DNA of 64,000 nucleotides from Anaeramoeba flamelloides. Taxonomy: Eukaryota > Metamonada > Anaeramoebidae. The notes under the pieces were generated by a model. It was not told the DNA's origin and did not search any database. It saw nothing but the letters and a program-made list of their open reading frames with translations. The position numbers were made by a program, and so were the translations under genes. Positions within the stretch are counted from its first letter, which is position 1; each line of letters begins with the position of its first letter. Below are positions 1 through 11,200 of this stretch, piece by piece. The stretch is from positions 744,001 through 808,000 of the forward strand of contig JANTQA010000023.1 of NCBI GenBank assembly GCA_027625915.1, read 5' to 3'.

Positions 1-397
1 AGAAAAACGCGATCTTTCGTTGGAACTGGAAAGATTAGAAAAGGAAAGGCAATTGGAAATTGAAAAAAAAAAAATTGAAAAAAAGGAACGACAAAAGCGC
101 GTAATGGAAGACAAAAGGCGCAACTTAAAGCCAGAACCAAACTATAAGACAGAAGAAGGTGTTATTCGCTTAAGAGTAGTCTTTCCAGATGGCGAGAAAT
201 TGTCGAGGAGTTTTAAAAAGCAATGGGAAATGAAAAACTTATTTGATTTGGTAGATGTCCAAGAAAATAATTCAATAAAGCCAGAAAAATATTACTTTGT
301 AAAAAATTATCCAAAAACCAGTTTTTCTGTGAAAAATATCACCTTTGAGAATGCTGGGATACAAGACGGAGATACCTTAATGGTAATTAAAAAATAA
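1..397 (+). CDS. UBX-domain protein, FAF1/FAF2-like, C-terminal part (5' end outside window)
   Basis: The reading frame is open from base 2, so this is the end of a longer gene, and no start codon is visible in the window. It encodes about 45 residues of Lys/Glu-rich helix followed by a UBX domain of about 80 residues ending at a TAA. The helix runs into a K-P-E-P stretch and then a strand reading RLRVVFPDGEKLSRSF. This order (charged coiled coil, proline-rich hinge, terminal UBX) is that of FAF1/FAF2 (UBXD8) family adaptors, which bind the AAA ATPase p97/Cdc48 and deliver ubiquitinated clients. The loop that normally carries Phe-Pro-Arg for p97 binding reads NYPKTSF, so Tyr-Pro-Lys takes its place. 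Upstream domains (UBA, UAS) cannot be judged. The family call is firm; the exact orthologue is not. Confidence 0.85.
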   Translation, partial: EKRDLSLELERLEKERQLEIEKKKIEKKERQKRVMEDKRRNLKPEPNYKTEEGVIRLRVVFPDGEKLSRSFKKQWEMKNLFDLVDVQENNSIKPEKYYFVKNYPKTSFSVKNITFENAGIQDGDTLMVIKK

Positions 398-1379
398 ACA
401 AAAAATAATAAAATAGATTTATAAATAACCCTTAGAAATAAACAATAATATTATTTAATTATAGAGAATTAAATATGTTGACAGAAGATTTAAAAAATAT
501 TTTTCAAAGTTACTTCAATTTGTTATTTTTATTCTTGACTAATTTGTTTGAAAATATGATCATTAGAATCATCTATTTCAAGTTTAAGGTTGTGATTATA
601 TTCATTAGCAAACCAAAAATGCCTAAAAAGGGAATATTACATGTTATGGTAATGCCCGGTACATAAAAAAGTGAAGGCAGAGTGGTTGAAAGACTTAATC
701 AAACTTGACTACCTAAAACTTCCAAAAACTCAATAAAAGAAAATTCAAGAAAAAAAAATATAAAACTTAAAAAAGAAAATTATTGAAAAAATAAAAAAAA
801 AGTATAAAAATGAAAAATACTTGCATTCTATTAGCTAATATACATCACAAATACATCTGAAAATAAATTACTAAGTTTATAAAAAACTGCTTCCATATAA
901 AGACAATAGGCTTCGATCCAATCAGGCCACAAAAAAAATAAAGAAATAAAAAGTGAATATTAAATTGGGCTAATTTTTCATCATTTAAAAATATTCTTAA
1001 TGATATAACTCCATTATTTACTATTAATTTTAAAATAAGTTTAACAAATTTTTCATTCAGCTTTTCCAAAAAAAAAAAAAAAAAAAAGATTTAAGCGAGT
1101 AGCAACACCATAACAACCACTAACATTGAAATATGTGAGAGTTTATTAAAAATTATATTGATGCCCATAAGTTATTGGTTCTCTCTAAAAATTTAAAAAA
1201 AACAAATAATATAAAACTTTAATTTTACTAATATCTACAATTAAAATTTCAGAGAAAATCTTCTTCTTAAAAAAAAAAATTAAAAAAAAAAATTTATTTT
1301 GTCAGAAATTTATTTGTTTTTTTTTATAAAATTTATTTTGGAGATCTAAAGTTAAATCCTTTACTATTTTATTGCTAAA
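398..1379. other. Intergenic, no gene seen
   Basis: AT-rich sequence with poly-A/T runs. A 63-codon open frame at 475-666 has no recognisable motif. A stretch near 676-700 resembles a tRNA A box but has no B box downstream. Nothing else supportable. Confidence 0.6.
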
Positions 1380-2213
1380 AAGTTATTAATGAAAAGTTGG
1401 ATTCGGAGTGTATCAAGGAGACCCACTTTCACCTTTATTATTTGGTTTTATTAGTCATTTTTGAATTGAAAAAATTAAGCATCTGGTTAAAACATACCCA
1501 AATGTTCATAGATGATTTGATTTTAATAATAAAGAGACCAATACCAGGAATTGATAAAAAGTAAATATCAATTTATAAAATTATTCAAGTATTTGGAATG
1601 AACCCAAATATTGATAAAAAACTGAAATTAAAAAAAATATCAGATATTAAATATTTAGGAATTTGGCAAGATAAAGAAAAGTACTAAGAAAAAAACTTTC
1701 AAAAAAGTAAAAGACAACTTTAAAAAAAAATAAAACTTATTTTTAACTAGAAAAAAATTGCCAATGGAGAAAAATTACAAATGTTCAAATCGATATTAGT
1801 TTGTCAATTATTTTATTGGAATAGTAATTTTTAATTTTACTCAAAAAGATTTTGACTCGATTGGTGTTTGGATGAATAAAAAAGAAACAAATTTTTTAAA
1901 AATCAATTCACTTTCTCCAAGAATTATTTATAAAACTTAAGCTAAACTTGACCAAGTCAGAATTTCAATCTATAAAAGAAGATTTAAACTCAAAAAGAAA
2001 TTAGAAATTCTTGGCTATAAATTTATATCAAAAAATTTAAAATCTTCAAAAAAAGATAATGAAATTATTAATTGGAAAAGGAAAACTAAAAATTACTGAA
2101 GGTGAATCTAAATAAATTACGACAGAACTTAATATTAAATAGTTCTGGATGGAAAGGTCAAGAATATTTAAAAATTATTAGAAATAATAATAATATCAAT
2201 AAATAGTCTTGTC
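1380..2213 (+). mobile_element. LINE (non-LTR retrotransposon) fragment with reverse transcriptase motifs, degraded
   Basis: Around 1402 the frame reads FGVYQGDPLSPLLFGF, the block-B signature of non-LTR reverse transcriptases. At 1502 it reads MFIDDLILIIK, equivalent to the catalytic (F/Y)xDD block, with Ile in place of Ala. At about 1650 KYLGIW matches the post-catalytic thumb motif of LINE enzymes. Stops interrupt all three frames between and after these blocks, so the copy is dead. The 5' part, with endonuclease and fingers, is missing. The 3' end is an AAT-rich tail near 2190-2213. A second copy of the 3' part lies on the minus strand at 36012-36640. Both are followed by the same GC-rich linker and hairpin sequence. 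Confidence 0.8.
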
Positions 2214-2214
2214 A

Positions 2215-2480
2215 TCAAGTGCCGTAGAGTGACATAGAGTGCCGTAGAGTGTCTAACTTTTCTAAAATTCAAAAGAATTGAGAAAAACCAATGATTTTAC
2301 CCAATTCTTTTAAATTCTAGAAAAGCTAACTGCGGTTTTTTTAATTTGAGAAATAATAAGAGAATTAAAAAATTTTTATTTATTCAATAAAATTAAAAAA
2401 ACCTATAAAAGGTTGATAAGAATTTAAAAGGATAGAGTAAAATATATGATTTTACTCTATCCTTTCAAATTACGGAAGTG
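2215..2480. repeat. Hairpin array with CACTCTACGGCACT-type linkers, locus 1
   Basis: Directly after the LINE tail comes a GC-rich linker with the unit GTGCCGTAGAGTG twice. A palindrome at about 2254-2327 follows, with arms like AACTTTTCTAAAATTCAAAA and its complement. Next is a second palindrome type beginning GGTTTTTTTAATTTGAGAAA (about 2332-2400). Last is an imperfect copy of the first palindrome near 2422-2476. The same modules recur at 34838-36010 and 54355-54712. Confidence 0.7.
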
Positions 2481-2697
2481 CAACGACTGTAAGTAGATAT
2501 TAATTTTCCCACTTCAAAAAAATAAAAAACAAATTATGAGCTTTTTATTTTCAGATTTTTTTTCAGCAAATATTATGTCATTATTTGAACATAATTTTCT
2601 CAACAAATGATATTGAAGTGTAACTATTTTCGACAGAATTTTTAAAAAAATCTTTTAAAACAGTCATTTCCATATCTAAAGCACAAACTACAATAAA

Positions 2698-2825
2698 AAT
2701 TTAATACACAAAAGAAAATTCCAAATTAAAAATAAAAATCAGGATTGTAGAAAATAATTTGTAAAAAAAAAAAAAAAAAAATCTGACTTAATTTGAGATT
2801 TTTTTGTGTTTAAAATTTGGATGAC
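2698..2825. mobile_element. Degenerate copy of the CAGTCAGTTTCA palindromic MITE
   Basis: The right half reads CTTAATTTGAGATTTTTTTG, matching the complete copies at 16222-16419 and 43981-44175. The left half is weaker and the terminal CAGTCAG is lost. An old, eroded non-autonomous element. Confidence 0.45.
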
Positions 2826-2924
2826 AATTTCTATATTAAAAGTTGAACTAAATGTAATTATTTTTTAAAAAATACTATTTTAGAAAAGAGATATTTGGAT
2901 TTCATAAATATAAGATATAAAGTC

Positions 2925-3600
2925 TTTTTCAAACAAAAGGAAAAACCTCAAAAATCATCAATACTATTGAATTTGATAGTTAATAAGATTATTGCTTATT
3001 GCTGATTTACATTTTATTATTCATTTTTTTATTTTTCATTTTTTATTTAAGGATATCGAACAGTTGGAAAATGAAAAAACAAGATAAGAAGAAACGAATT
3101 TTGAAATAATCTGTCAATCTAAAACTGGAAACAGTTTAAGTTTGATTTTGAATAAGTCAGATATAGGAATTAAGAAAAATCAATATTGGATTGATACATG
3201 GAACTAAGAAAATATAAAATATTGACGAAAAAACCATTCCAAAAAAATATTCAGATGAATTGTAGCTTTATCTTGAAAATGAGAATTTAAAGAACAAAAG
3301 TTTGACGTCTAAAAAGTTATCAATAAAATCTAAAGAACTTTCCCCCCAATTCACCATTTTCAACGGCTTTTTTTGATTTTATAATTTTTTCAACTTACAC
3401 GTTACAAAACTAGATTTTCAATTTCAAATAAAAAGACAAAACAATTTTTAAAAAATGTAATTTTAATTTTTATTGTTTTATTTTTATGAGCTTTAAATAT
3501 TCACTCAGTGTTTTTTTTTTTACATTTTAAATACTTTTTTATATTTTAGAATGATACTACAATTAATTTGATTCAATTATGAATAATTCTTGAAATATTA
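2925..3600 (+). repeat. Dispersed repeat with coding-like core, copy 1 (inverted partner at 35180-35880)
   Basis: Almost the whole segment is matched in reverse complement at 35180-35880. The shared core holds peptide-like stretches such as IEQLENEKTR, YWIDTWN and LENENLKNKS. They are conserved between the two copies better than the flanks but are broken by stops in this copy. The order LINE, hairpin array, this repeat is the same at both loci. It could be a first open reading frame of the LINE or of another element; the sequence does not decide. Confidence 0.6.
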
Positions 3601-5585
3601 TGTATCTATTTATTTGAAAAAAAGTATATATGTTTTAATTGTATTTTATCAATTAAAAAAAAAATAGTTCATTTTTTTTTAGAATATAATTTCAATAGTA
3701 TTAAAAAAATTTTTGATAATTAATTAAATTCTTTTTTTTTTTTTGTTTATTTTAAATTTATTGGTGTTTTTGAATGAATAAAGAACTATTAATATATTAA
3801 TAAACCACTTTTTCTAATATCTAATTAAGTTATCAAAGATATTTTCTAGATATTCTTTTGAATTTTTACTTAATAAAAATATCTCATTAGTTAGAATTAT
3901 TAAACTATTATTGAATTAAAACGTTTTTTTTTACAATGTTAACTCAGGATTGTCACTCAAAAATGCAACAAAAAACATTTGAATAATAAAAACAAAAAAT
4001 AACATTTTCTATTACTTTTCGACTCTTTAGAAATTATTTTATCCTGAATTTTAACAAAAATTATCAATTTTTATCTTTATAATTCTTTTACCTATGTACA
4101 AGTATAATTTATGATTCTTATTTCAGTCCCTAATCAATTATTATTTAAAAAGTGTGGAATTATTTCGAAATGTGTGGTTCTATGAGATAAGTAGTAAAAT
4201 AAGTACAATCATAATTTTGGCTTTCCTACCAATATTAAAAAATAATTCAAATTTAATACTTTCGAACTTTTCAACGAAATATCACATATTATAGAATTTT
4301 AAAAATAAAATTTTGATTAATATAAAGATCATTAAAAAACCATTTATTTTGAGAAATGAACAAAAAGAAAGAAATTAAGGCAATAAACAGACCAAAAGAG
4401 GTTTTTCTTGAGGATTTATATCTGGTTAGTTGGTTGATTGAACATTTACCTTAACTATACCTTTTCTTTTTGGAATAGTCCGAAAATCCCAAATTATTAT
4501 TGTTTTGATTCTAATTAACAATTAAAAAGCTTCATAATAATATAAATCATTAAATCATTTCTATATTTTTCAATATTTTTGGTTAAATCATTTTCTGAAT
4601 CGTTTTTTAAAAAAATAGTTTAAATTCAAAATATTTCATATAATTTTAACAGAAAATGATCGATTTTACGATTTTTTACTTTTCCATTTTTTTTTTTTTT
4701 TTCACATTAATCAAACCCCTTAATGTTCCTTCAAAATTTCATAGTAAGTCCAATTAAGGTAAGAGTATAATACGAGATGTCAACAATTTCAATTTTTTTT
4801 TATTTATTTTAAATTCGATCTGGGTAGTTTTATTATTTATTTTTGTTTAGGTTATGTTGCATTATAGTATAAAAAATAACTACTCTAAAATATTCGATTT
4901 TTTTTTTTTCTTAACAAAATGATACAATAAAATGTGAAGACAAGAACACAATTTAAAATATTTAAATATAACCAAGTATAGATAAGACAATTAAACTAGA
5001 TATCCAATCAAGTTATTTTAATAAAACATTGAATAAAAAATTAATAAAAATTATTTTTCAAAAAGTACATTTAATATGAAAAATCAATGAAACACATCTA
5101 AAAGAAACAATTTAATTTTCATATCTTCTTGAAAATGTTGTAAAAATGAAAATTTTTTTTTTGTATGATAGCCAATTTCCAAATATAACAAAAGAACAAA
5201 CAATATGTTAAAAAAAAATTACATATATATTTAATAATATCGAAAGTTGTAGAATCTAAAGATTTTCCAAAATTTTTTAAAATTAAAGAAACTCCTAACT
5301 GATGTATGGGGTTATTAATTTTGCACTTTTAAAGAAAAGTTATTTCTAAATACTAAAAAAATTATGAAAAATAGAACAATTTACCAATTGAAAGGATTGA
5401 TAATTATTTTTTTTTTATTTTTTTATTTTTGAAGAGAGAAAATTGCTTTTCTCTTGTGTGTCCTAATTTCTAAAATTTTTTTAGAAATTTTTTTAAAGAA
5501 TCACAAATTTTATTATCACTTACTTATGATAATATACATGATGAATTCTTTTTATTGAAAATATCAATTATCTATTATTTATAAT
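3601..5585. other. Intergenic, nothing recognised
   Basis: Roughly 2 kb of AT-rich sequence with poly-T runs. A short open stretch at about 4356-4450 has no motif I recognise. No exon with convincing splice sites was found. Confidence 0.5.
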
Positions 5586-5589
5586 ACAC

Positions 5590-6010
5590 CAAAAAGAAAA
5601 ACATTAAATAATTATCAATACTAACTAAATACTGAGTAAAAAATTTTGGTGGGAGCAAAACAACTGAAAAATGTATTGGCAAATTTATTTAAATTCTATT
5701 AGGAATATTGATCGATCAAATGTTAGATACCAACAACTTATTTATTTTGGGTTTACTCGTTTGGACAACTCTAACTCAAACTTTTTTCTCAAAATTAATC
5801 TTTCTAGAAAAAATTTTGATAATAATGTAAACAATTTATGTAATTGGAAAAAAAAAAAAAATGAAAACAAAAAACAAAAAAAATTGATAAAAATCAAAAT
5901 TATTTCCGCATTAAATAAATCAAATTTATTTCCAAGTTGAATTAAATTGTAAAATTGTTATTTATTAACTATTTTAACTCTGTCCAAAATTTGGAATTTT
6001 AGTTTAAATC
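5590..6010 (+). repeat. Dispersed repeat R1, module A only
   Basis: Matches 16926-17340 over about 400 bp, including the segment ATTAGGAATATTGATCGATC and the end TGGAATTTTAGTTTA. The open frame crossing it (5671-5940) is a by-product of the repeat and has no family resemblance. Confidence 0.65.
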
Positions 6011-6292
6011 AAAATGGAGATTATTTGGAAAAAAAATTAATAAAATTTAATTTGGAATTAAAAAATAATCACAAAGTGAAAAAATGTATAATAAAGTGAT
6101 TTTTAAAAACATTTTGAAGTTTTTTTCAAAAGAAATATTCAATCCCAAATAATGATAAAGATAATATAAAGATTTATTCCAACAAATACATACATACATT
6201 CCTTTCTAATAACAGAGATATAATATTCTTAATTAATAATAATATAATAATTTGAAATTATAAAATAATTATTATATGAATTTAATATAAAA

Positions 6293-8211
6293 TTAAAATT
6301 TAATTTCTCTTCGAATTGCATTTTTTGGTTCTCTCATTTGAGAAATAGCAAACAATTCCTTTTGAGACCTAATTTCCATATTTTTTAATAAATTACAAAT
6401 TTGCTCTACTGGGTGTAAAATATAATTACGGAGTTGGAAACGTTGTATTACTTCAATTGAATCATATATCAATATTTTTTTTTTAAAATTGATCAACTTA
6501 TTGTTAACAAAATCAGAATGTTGCTTATCAATTTCAGTAAGATCATTTAAAATTAACTTTATATAAGGAATGCAAGAGCTGTTTATCGATAATAAATGTT
6601 TACGGTAATTTATATAATTTGAGTGCCCCTTCATTAATTGTTGTAAATTTTGTAATATTTCCATATATTTCGGGGGGATTTCATTCAAAGTGAAATTTAA
6701 TCTTTTAATTTCCGGAGCATCAATTACTTCCAATAAGCCCATTAATGAATGGAAATTATTTAATTTATACAAGTGTTCAGCAATTTTGATAATTTTATTT
6801 AGAATTTTTACTCTATTTTTTACACGATCTTCTGTTATTATTAAATTCGAAAACTGATTTTTCATTTTTTCAAATCGGTCCATTAAGGCCAACACATTAG
6901 TAGCTCTGTTCTTTATTTTTTCTTTTGACCAAGCGCAATTTAATAATTCTGCCTTTTTGATTTTTGAAAACAATTCAAAATCGATTATTGATATTTGTCG
7001 TGCAATTTCCAGTTCATCGATATCAAATAACTTTAAATTTTTACTAAATATATTTTTGGGGATTTTGGGTTCTGGAGCTTCTTTTGTGTAATTTGTGTTG
7101 TTTGTTTGTTCAGAATCTTTTTGACTCTTTAATTCAATTAGGGATGTTATTTGATTGAATAAATTGCAATTTTTTGAATTCTTTTTGGTTTCCCTTCCAA
7201 TCCATTGCGCAATTTCATCTAGAAATCCTTGATTGAAATCTAAAAAATGTCTTTCAATCCAAAGTTTTAATAGATTTACTGTTTTTATTTGAATAATTCT
7301 TTTAAAATTTTCAAATTCCTTTTCATTGGGAAACTTTGATTGTAAAGATTTTGGTACATCATATCTTTGAAATAATTTATATAATAGCTTTCCTGGGGTT
7401 GTGAATGATTGATAGGTCATGAGAAATACATATAAAAATCTTGGTTTCATACCAGTGACAAACGTTATTTTTTCAATTAATTTATTTAACGTGACAGCAA
7501 AAAATGGATATTGATCTTGTTTGTTTTGTGGTGGTAGGTAATTGTCTTTGTTATCCTCTGGTTCATCCCAAATGTTAAGATCATTTACCAATGAATCCCC
7601 TTCTTCAGAACTATTTACCAAGAATCATTGAAAAAGAAATAAAAGGTTGAATGAGATTTCATTTGATAAAAAATATATTATCCAAATATTATTAAAATAA
7701 AAAAGAATTTGTAGTGAAAATATCCATAACTAAACAAAGAAGAGCAAAAGATAGACAGATCGAAAAAAAAAAAAAAAAGGGGGGGGGGGGGGGGGGGGGC
7801 AAAAATGAAGGATAAGAATTGGATTGTATTAATTAAACTCCATTTCACTCAAAGTTCCTGCCAAAAATGAAAAATTAACTTTATTTTTAAGAATAAACCA
7901 AATTTAGATTGTTTAGAAATATGAAAAACAATAAACTTCGTATTAGAGTCGATAATCATAAAAGAAAAGCCTGAACAAACCATGAATTTCATACAAAAAA
8001 ACTTCTTATAAAATTTTTTGATCCCTGTTCATTGGAATGTCTCGTGCAAAATTCTCAATTTCTTTATAAAATTAAAATTGTTGACAATAAGATTTTTTAC
8101 TTGTATATGTATAAATTTCAAAAGAACATACAAATTCTAACATTCCTGAATGTTAATTTGGAGTTTCAAACATTTTTTTTTTTTTCAAATTTAATTTAAA
8201 AAATAAAAAAG

Positions 8212-8243
<32 letters not shown>

Positions 8244-11200
8244 TATTTACAGTAGATCTATTTTATCATTCAAATCTATACTTTCGGGGTGTTTTATCTT
8301 TGAACTTTGCACACAGTTGTTCAGATCCAAGTCCCATACATTTTCAACATTTTTTATTGCCATTTGCAAAATGGTTCGAAGTTGATCATTTTCTGAATAA
8401 TAATTATTTACTAAATTAGTGTAAGAAAAAAATGCAAAAGTTGTTAAAAATAATTAGTTTTCAAAGGTTATTTTGAGAAAAAGTAATGTTATATTATTTC
8501 AGAACTGACGCCCAATTTAAAATTTTTTAACAAACCAAATATACTGTTTAAAAAAAAATTGAATTATTTAAGTAATCGGATAATTAGAACTACCTATTAA
8601 CAGAAATATTATTAATTATTTAACATTTATAATACCCACAAAACAAAAAAATTAGAATTAATAAGTCCAATAAATAATATTTGACATTAATTTTGTTAAT
8701 AATCCAACAAAAAAAAAAAAAAAGAAAATAGAAATTTTCGAAATATTATATGTACTTAATATAAAAAAGTACTATTTTTTTCTGATTCAATTTTTCGAAA
8801 TCTAGCCTGATAACATAATTCAATAACCATTGGGATATATTTTTTAGAATCAAAACACTCTCAACTTTTGGATATCGAAAATATTTTTTGAAATTAGTGT
8901 GCACTTTTTTATTTTTTTTTTGAAAAATTAGGGTTGAGAAAATTTTGAAATCAAAGAATAAGTTAATATATTTAAATTAGAATATTTTTCCAGAGAGTTT
9001 ATCTTTTTAGTTGAACTTTTTTTTTATTTTTACCATTGGAAAATAAAAAAAAATTTGAAGACCAAATTAGTTCCTTTTGTGAAAATAAAATTCCCATAAA
9101 TAAGAATTTGCTTTTAGTAAATGAGTTAAAATAAGATATTGTATATAAAATTATACATAATTTCAAGTTTTAATTCAACAATTTTGGCAATAAATGTTTT
9201 CAAGAAAAAGTTAAATGGAAACTTTATTTATTTTTATTTTTTCATTAAGTTTTTTTAATTTTTTTAATGGAAGGTGTTTGTTCAGTTTTCCATTTTTAGT
9301 GTTTTTTGGGTTGTAGGTGCATATTAAAAAAAATTGTATTTCAAATTCTAAATTTTTTTTTCCCAAATTAGATGAAAAAAACAAGATCTCTTCACAAACC
9401 ATTTAGTTGTTTGAAAATGAAAATTTGAGAGATCAAATAAATTTGGATCTAAGATATCGAAATTTTGGGATAAACTGTAACTTTTTTAAATCAAAATTTT
9501 TCTCTATTGGAAAATTTCTACAAATTTTACTAATAAATATTGATCGAAGAAAAATTTAGATAAAACCCTAATAAAAAAACTTTTTTTATAACATCTATAT
9601 AACATTTTTATAACAAAATTGCCTTTTACATGATGATTTTTTCTATATTTTTTTGTAAAAAAAATATTCTTATGACTTGTTTAAAACATGTTTTAAATTT
9701 TGCAACACATTTTATAATAAAAATAAATATTATAACCATTGTGAAAAAATTTTGGGTAAGTAAAAAAAATTGTTTCAGTCAAAAATTTGTTTTCGTTTTT
9801 TAAATAATAAATATTGGCAAAATGATTTTTGATCAAAGTAAAATTTTATGAACAAATCTTATATTTAAGAAAAAACAAAAGTTGCTATCAATTATAATTT
9901 TCAAAGGTAATATTAAATTGTTGCATTATGGCATTTTAGAATTGCTTTGGAACGATAAAAATACACAAATTAACTTTTAATTGTAAACTTTACTAAAAAT
10001 AAGAGAACTATTTATTGGGAAATATTAAAATCTATTAATTCAATAAGATATTTATCATTGTTCATTAACTCAAATTTATCAAGGTTAATCTTAAATATCC
10101 TTTTAAACCAAATTGAATCATAAATTCTTCCAAAAAAGATATTTTTTTCAAAAGAGATTGTTTTCCACTAATGTTTTACAATAAAAACTTCATAATAACA
10201 AAATCTTAAGATTTTAGAAACCTTTTAAATTCTTTAAATCTCCCTAGACTAACTTTAATTTAAAACCATTATTCATTTTTGGTCTTCCCAAATAATCAAT
10301 AACTTGGCCTTGGAATGTAATCTAATAAAAAAAAATTAAAATTTTAAGTAAAGTTTACAATTAAAAGTTAATTTGTGTATTTTTATCGTTCCAAAGCAAT
10401 TCTAAAATGTCATAATGCAACAATTTAATATTACCTTTGAAAATTATAATTGATAGCAACTTTTGTTTTTTCTTAAATATAAGATTTGTTCATAAAATTT
10501 TACTTTGATCAAAAATCATTTTGCCAATATTTATTATTTAAAAAACGAAAACAAATTTTTGACTGAAACAATTTTTTTTAAGGGACTAGTAACTCTTATT
10601 TATTTTTTTCCCAATGGTTAATAGAGTAAGTATTTAGACAATGGCACAATTAAACTCGATATGCAAACTCATTTATCAACTTTAGGGTAATGAGTTATCA
10701 TTTTTAAAAGAGTTCATTTTTCCAATTAAATTTTTAGTCAAATAAATCTAGATCCTTTTATGGTTTGGATTTTTGGATCAAATTAGAAAAAGACAAATTT
10801 GCCTTAAAATTTTTATTTTAAAGAAATATCGCTTTTAGTAATTTCAGAAGGGTCTGTATGAACAAATAACAATTGTACCTAGAATATTATTTTAAAAATA
10901 TAATAAAAAGAAATCAAATATTGAATATATGAAGATTTTATAAAAAAATGATAATTTATTTTATTTTTAAACATTTATTACATTTCTTGAAATTTAAACG
11001 GTTAAGCAATATACTTCTTTCAAATATCAAGAGTAAAAACAAGGAACTGTTAGTATCAAAATCAGTTATTTGATAATATCTATTATTTTTTTATTATTAG
11101 AATTAAATATTTGAATTCATTATATTTGTTTGAAAATCTTTAAAAAATTGATAGATAATCCTAAAGTTTATTGATACATTTAATATTTGGGTTATTAATA

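Noticed and set aside
475-666. 63-codon open frame after the UBX gene
   Set aside because: No motif, composition like background, no splice partner.
672-730. tRNA-like sequence (GGCAGAGTGGTTGAAAG resembles the A box of a Ser/Leu tRNA)
   Set aside because: No GGTTCGAATCC-type B box follows, and no acceptor stem can be formed.
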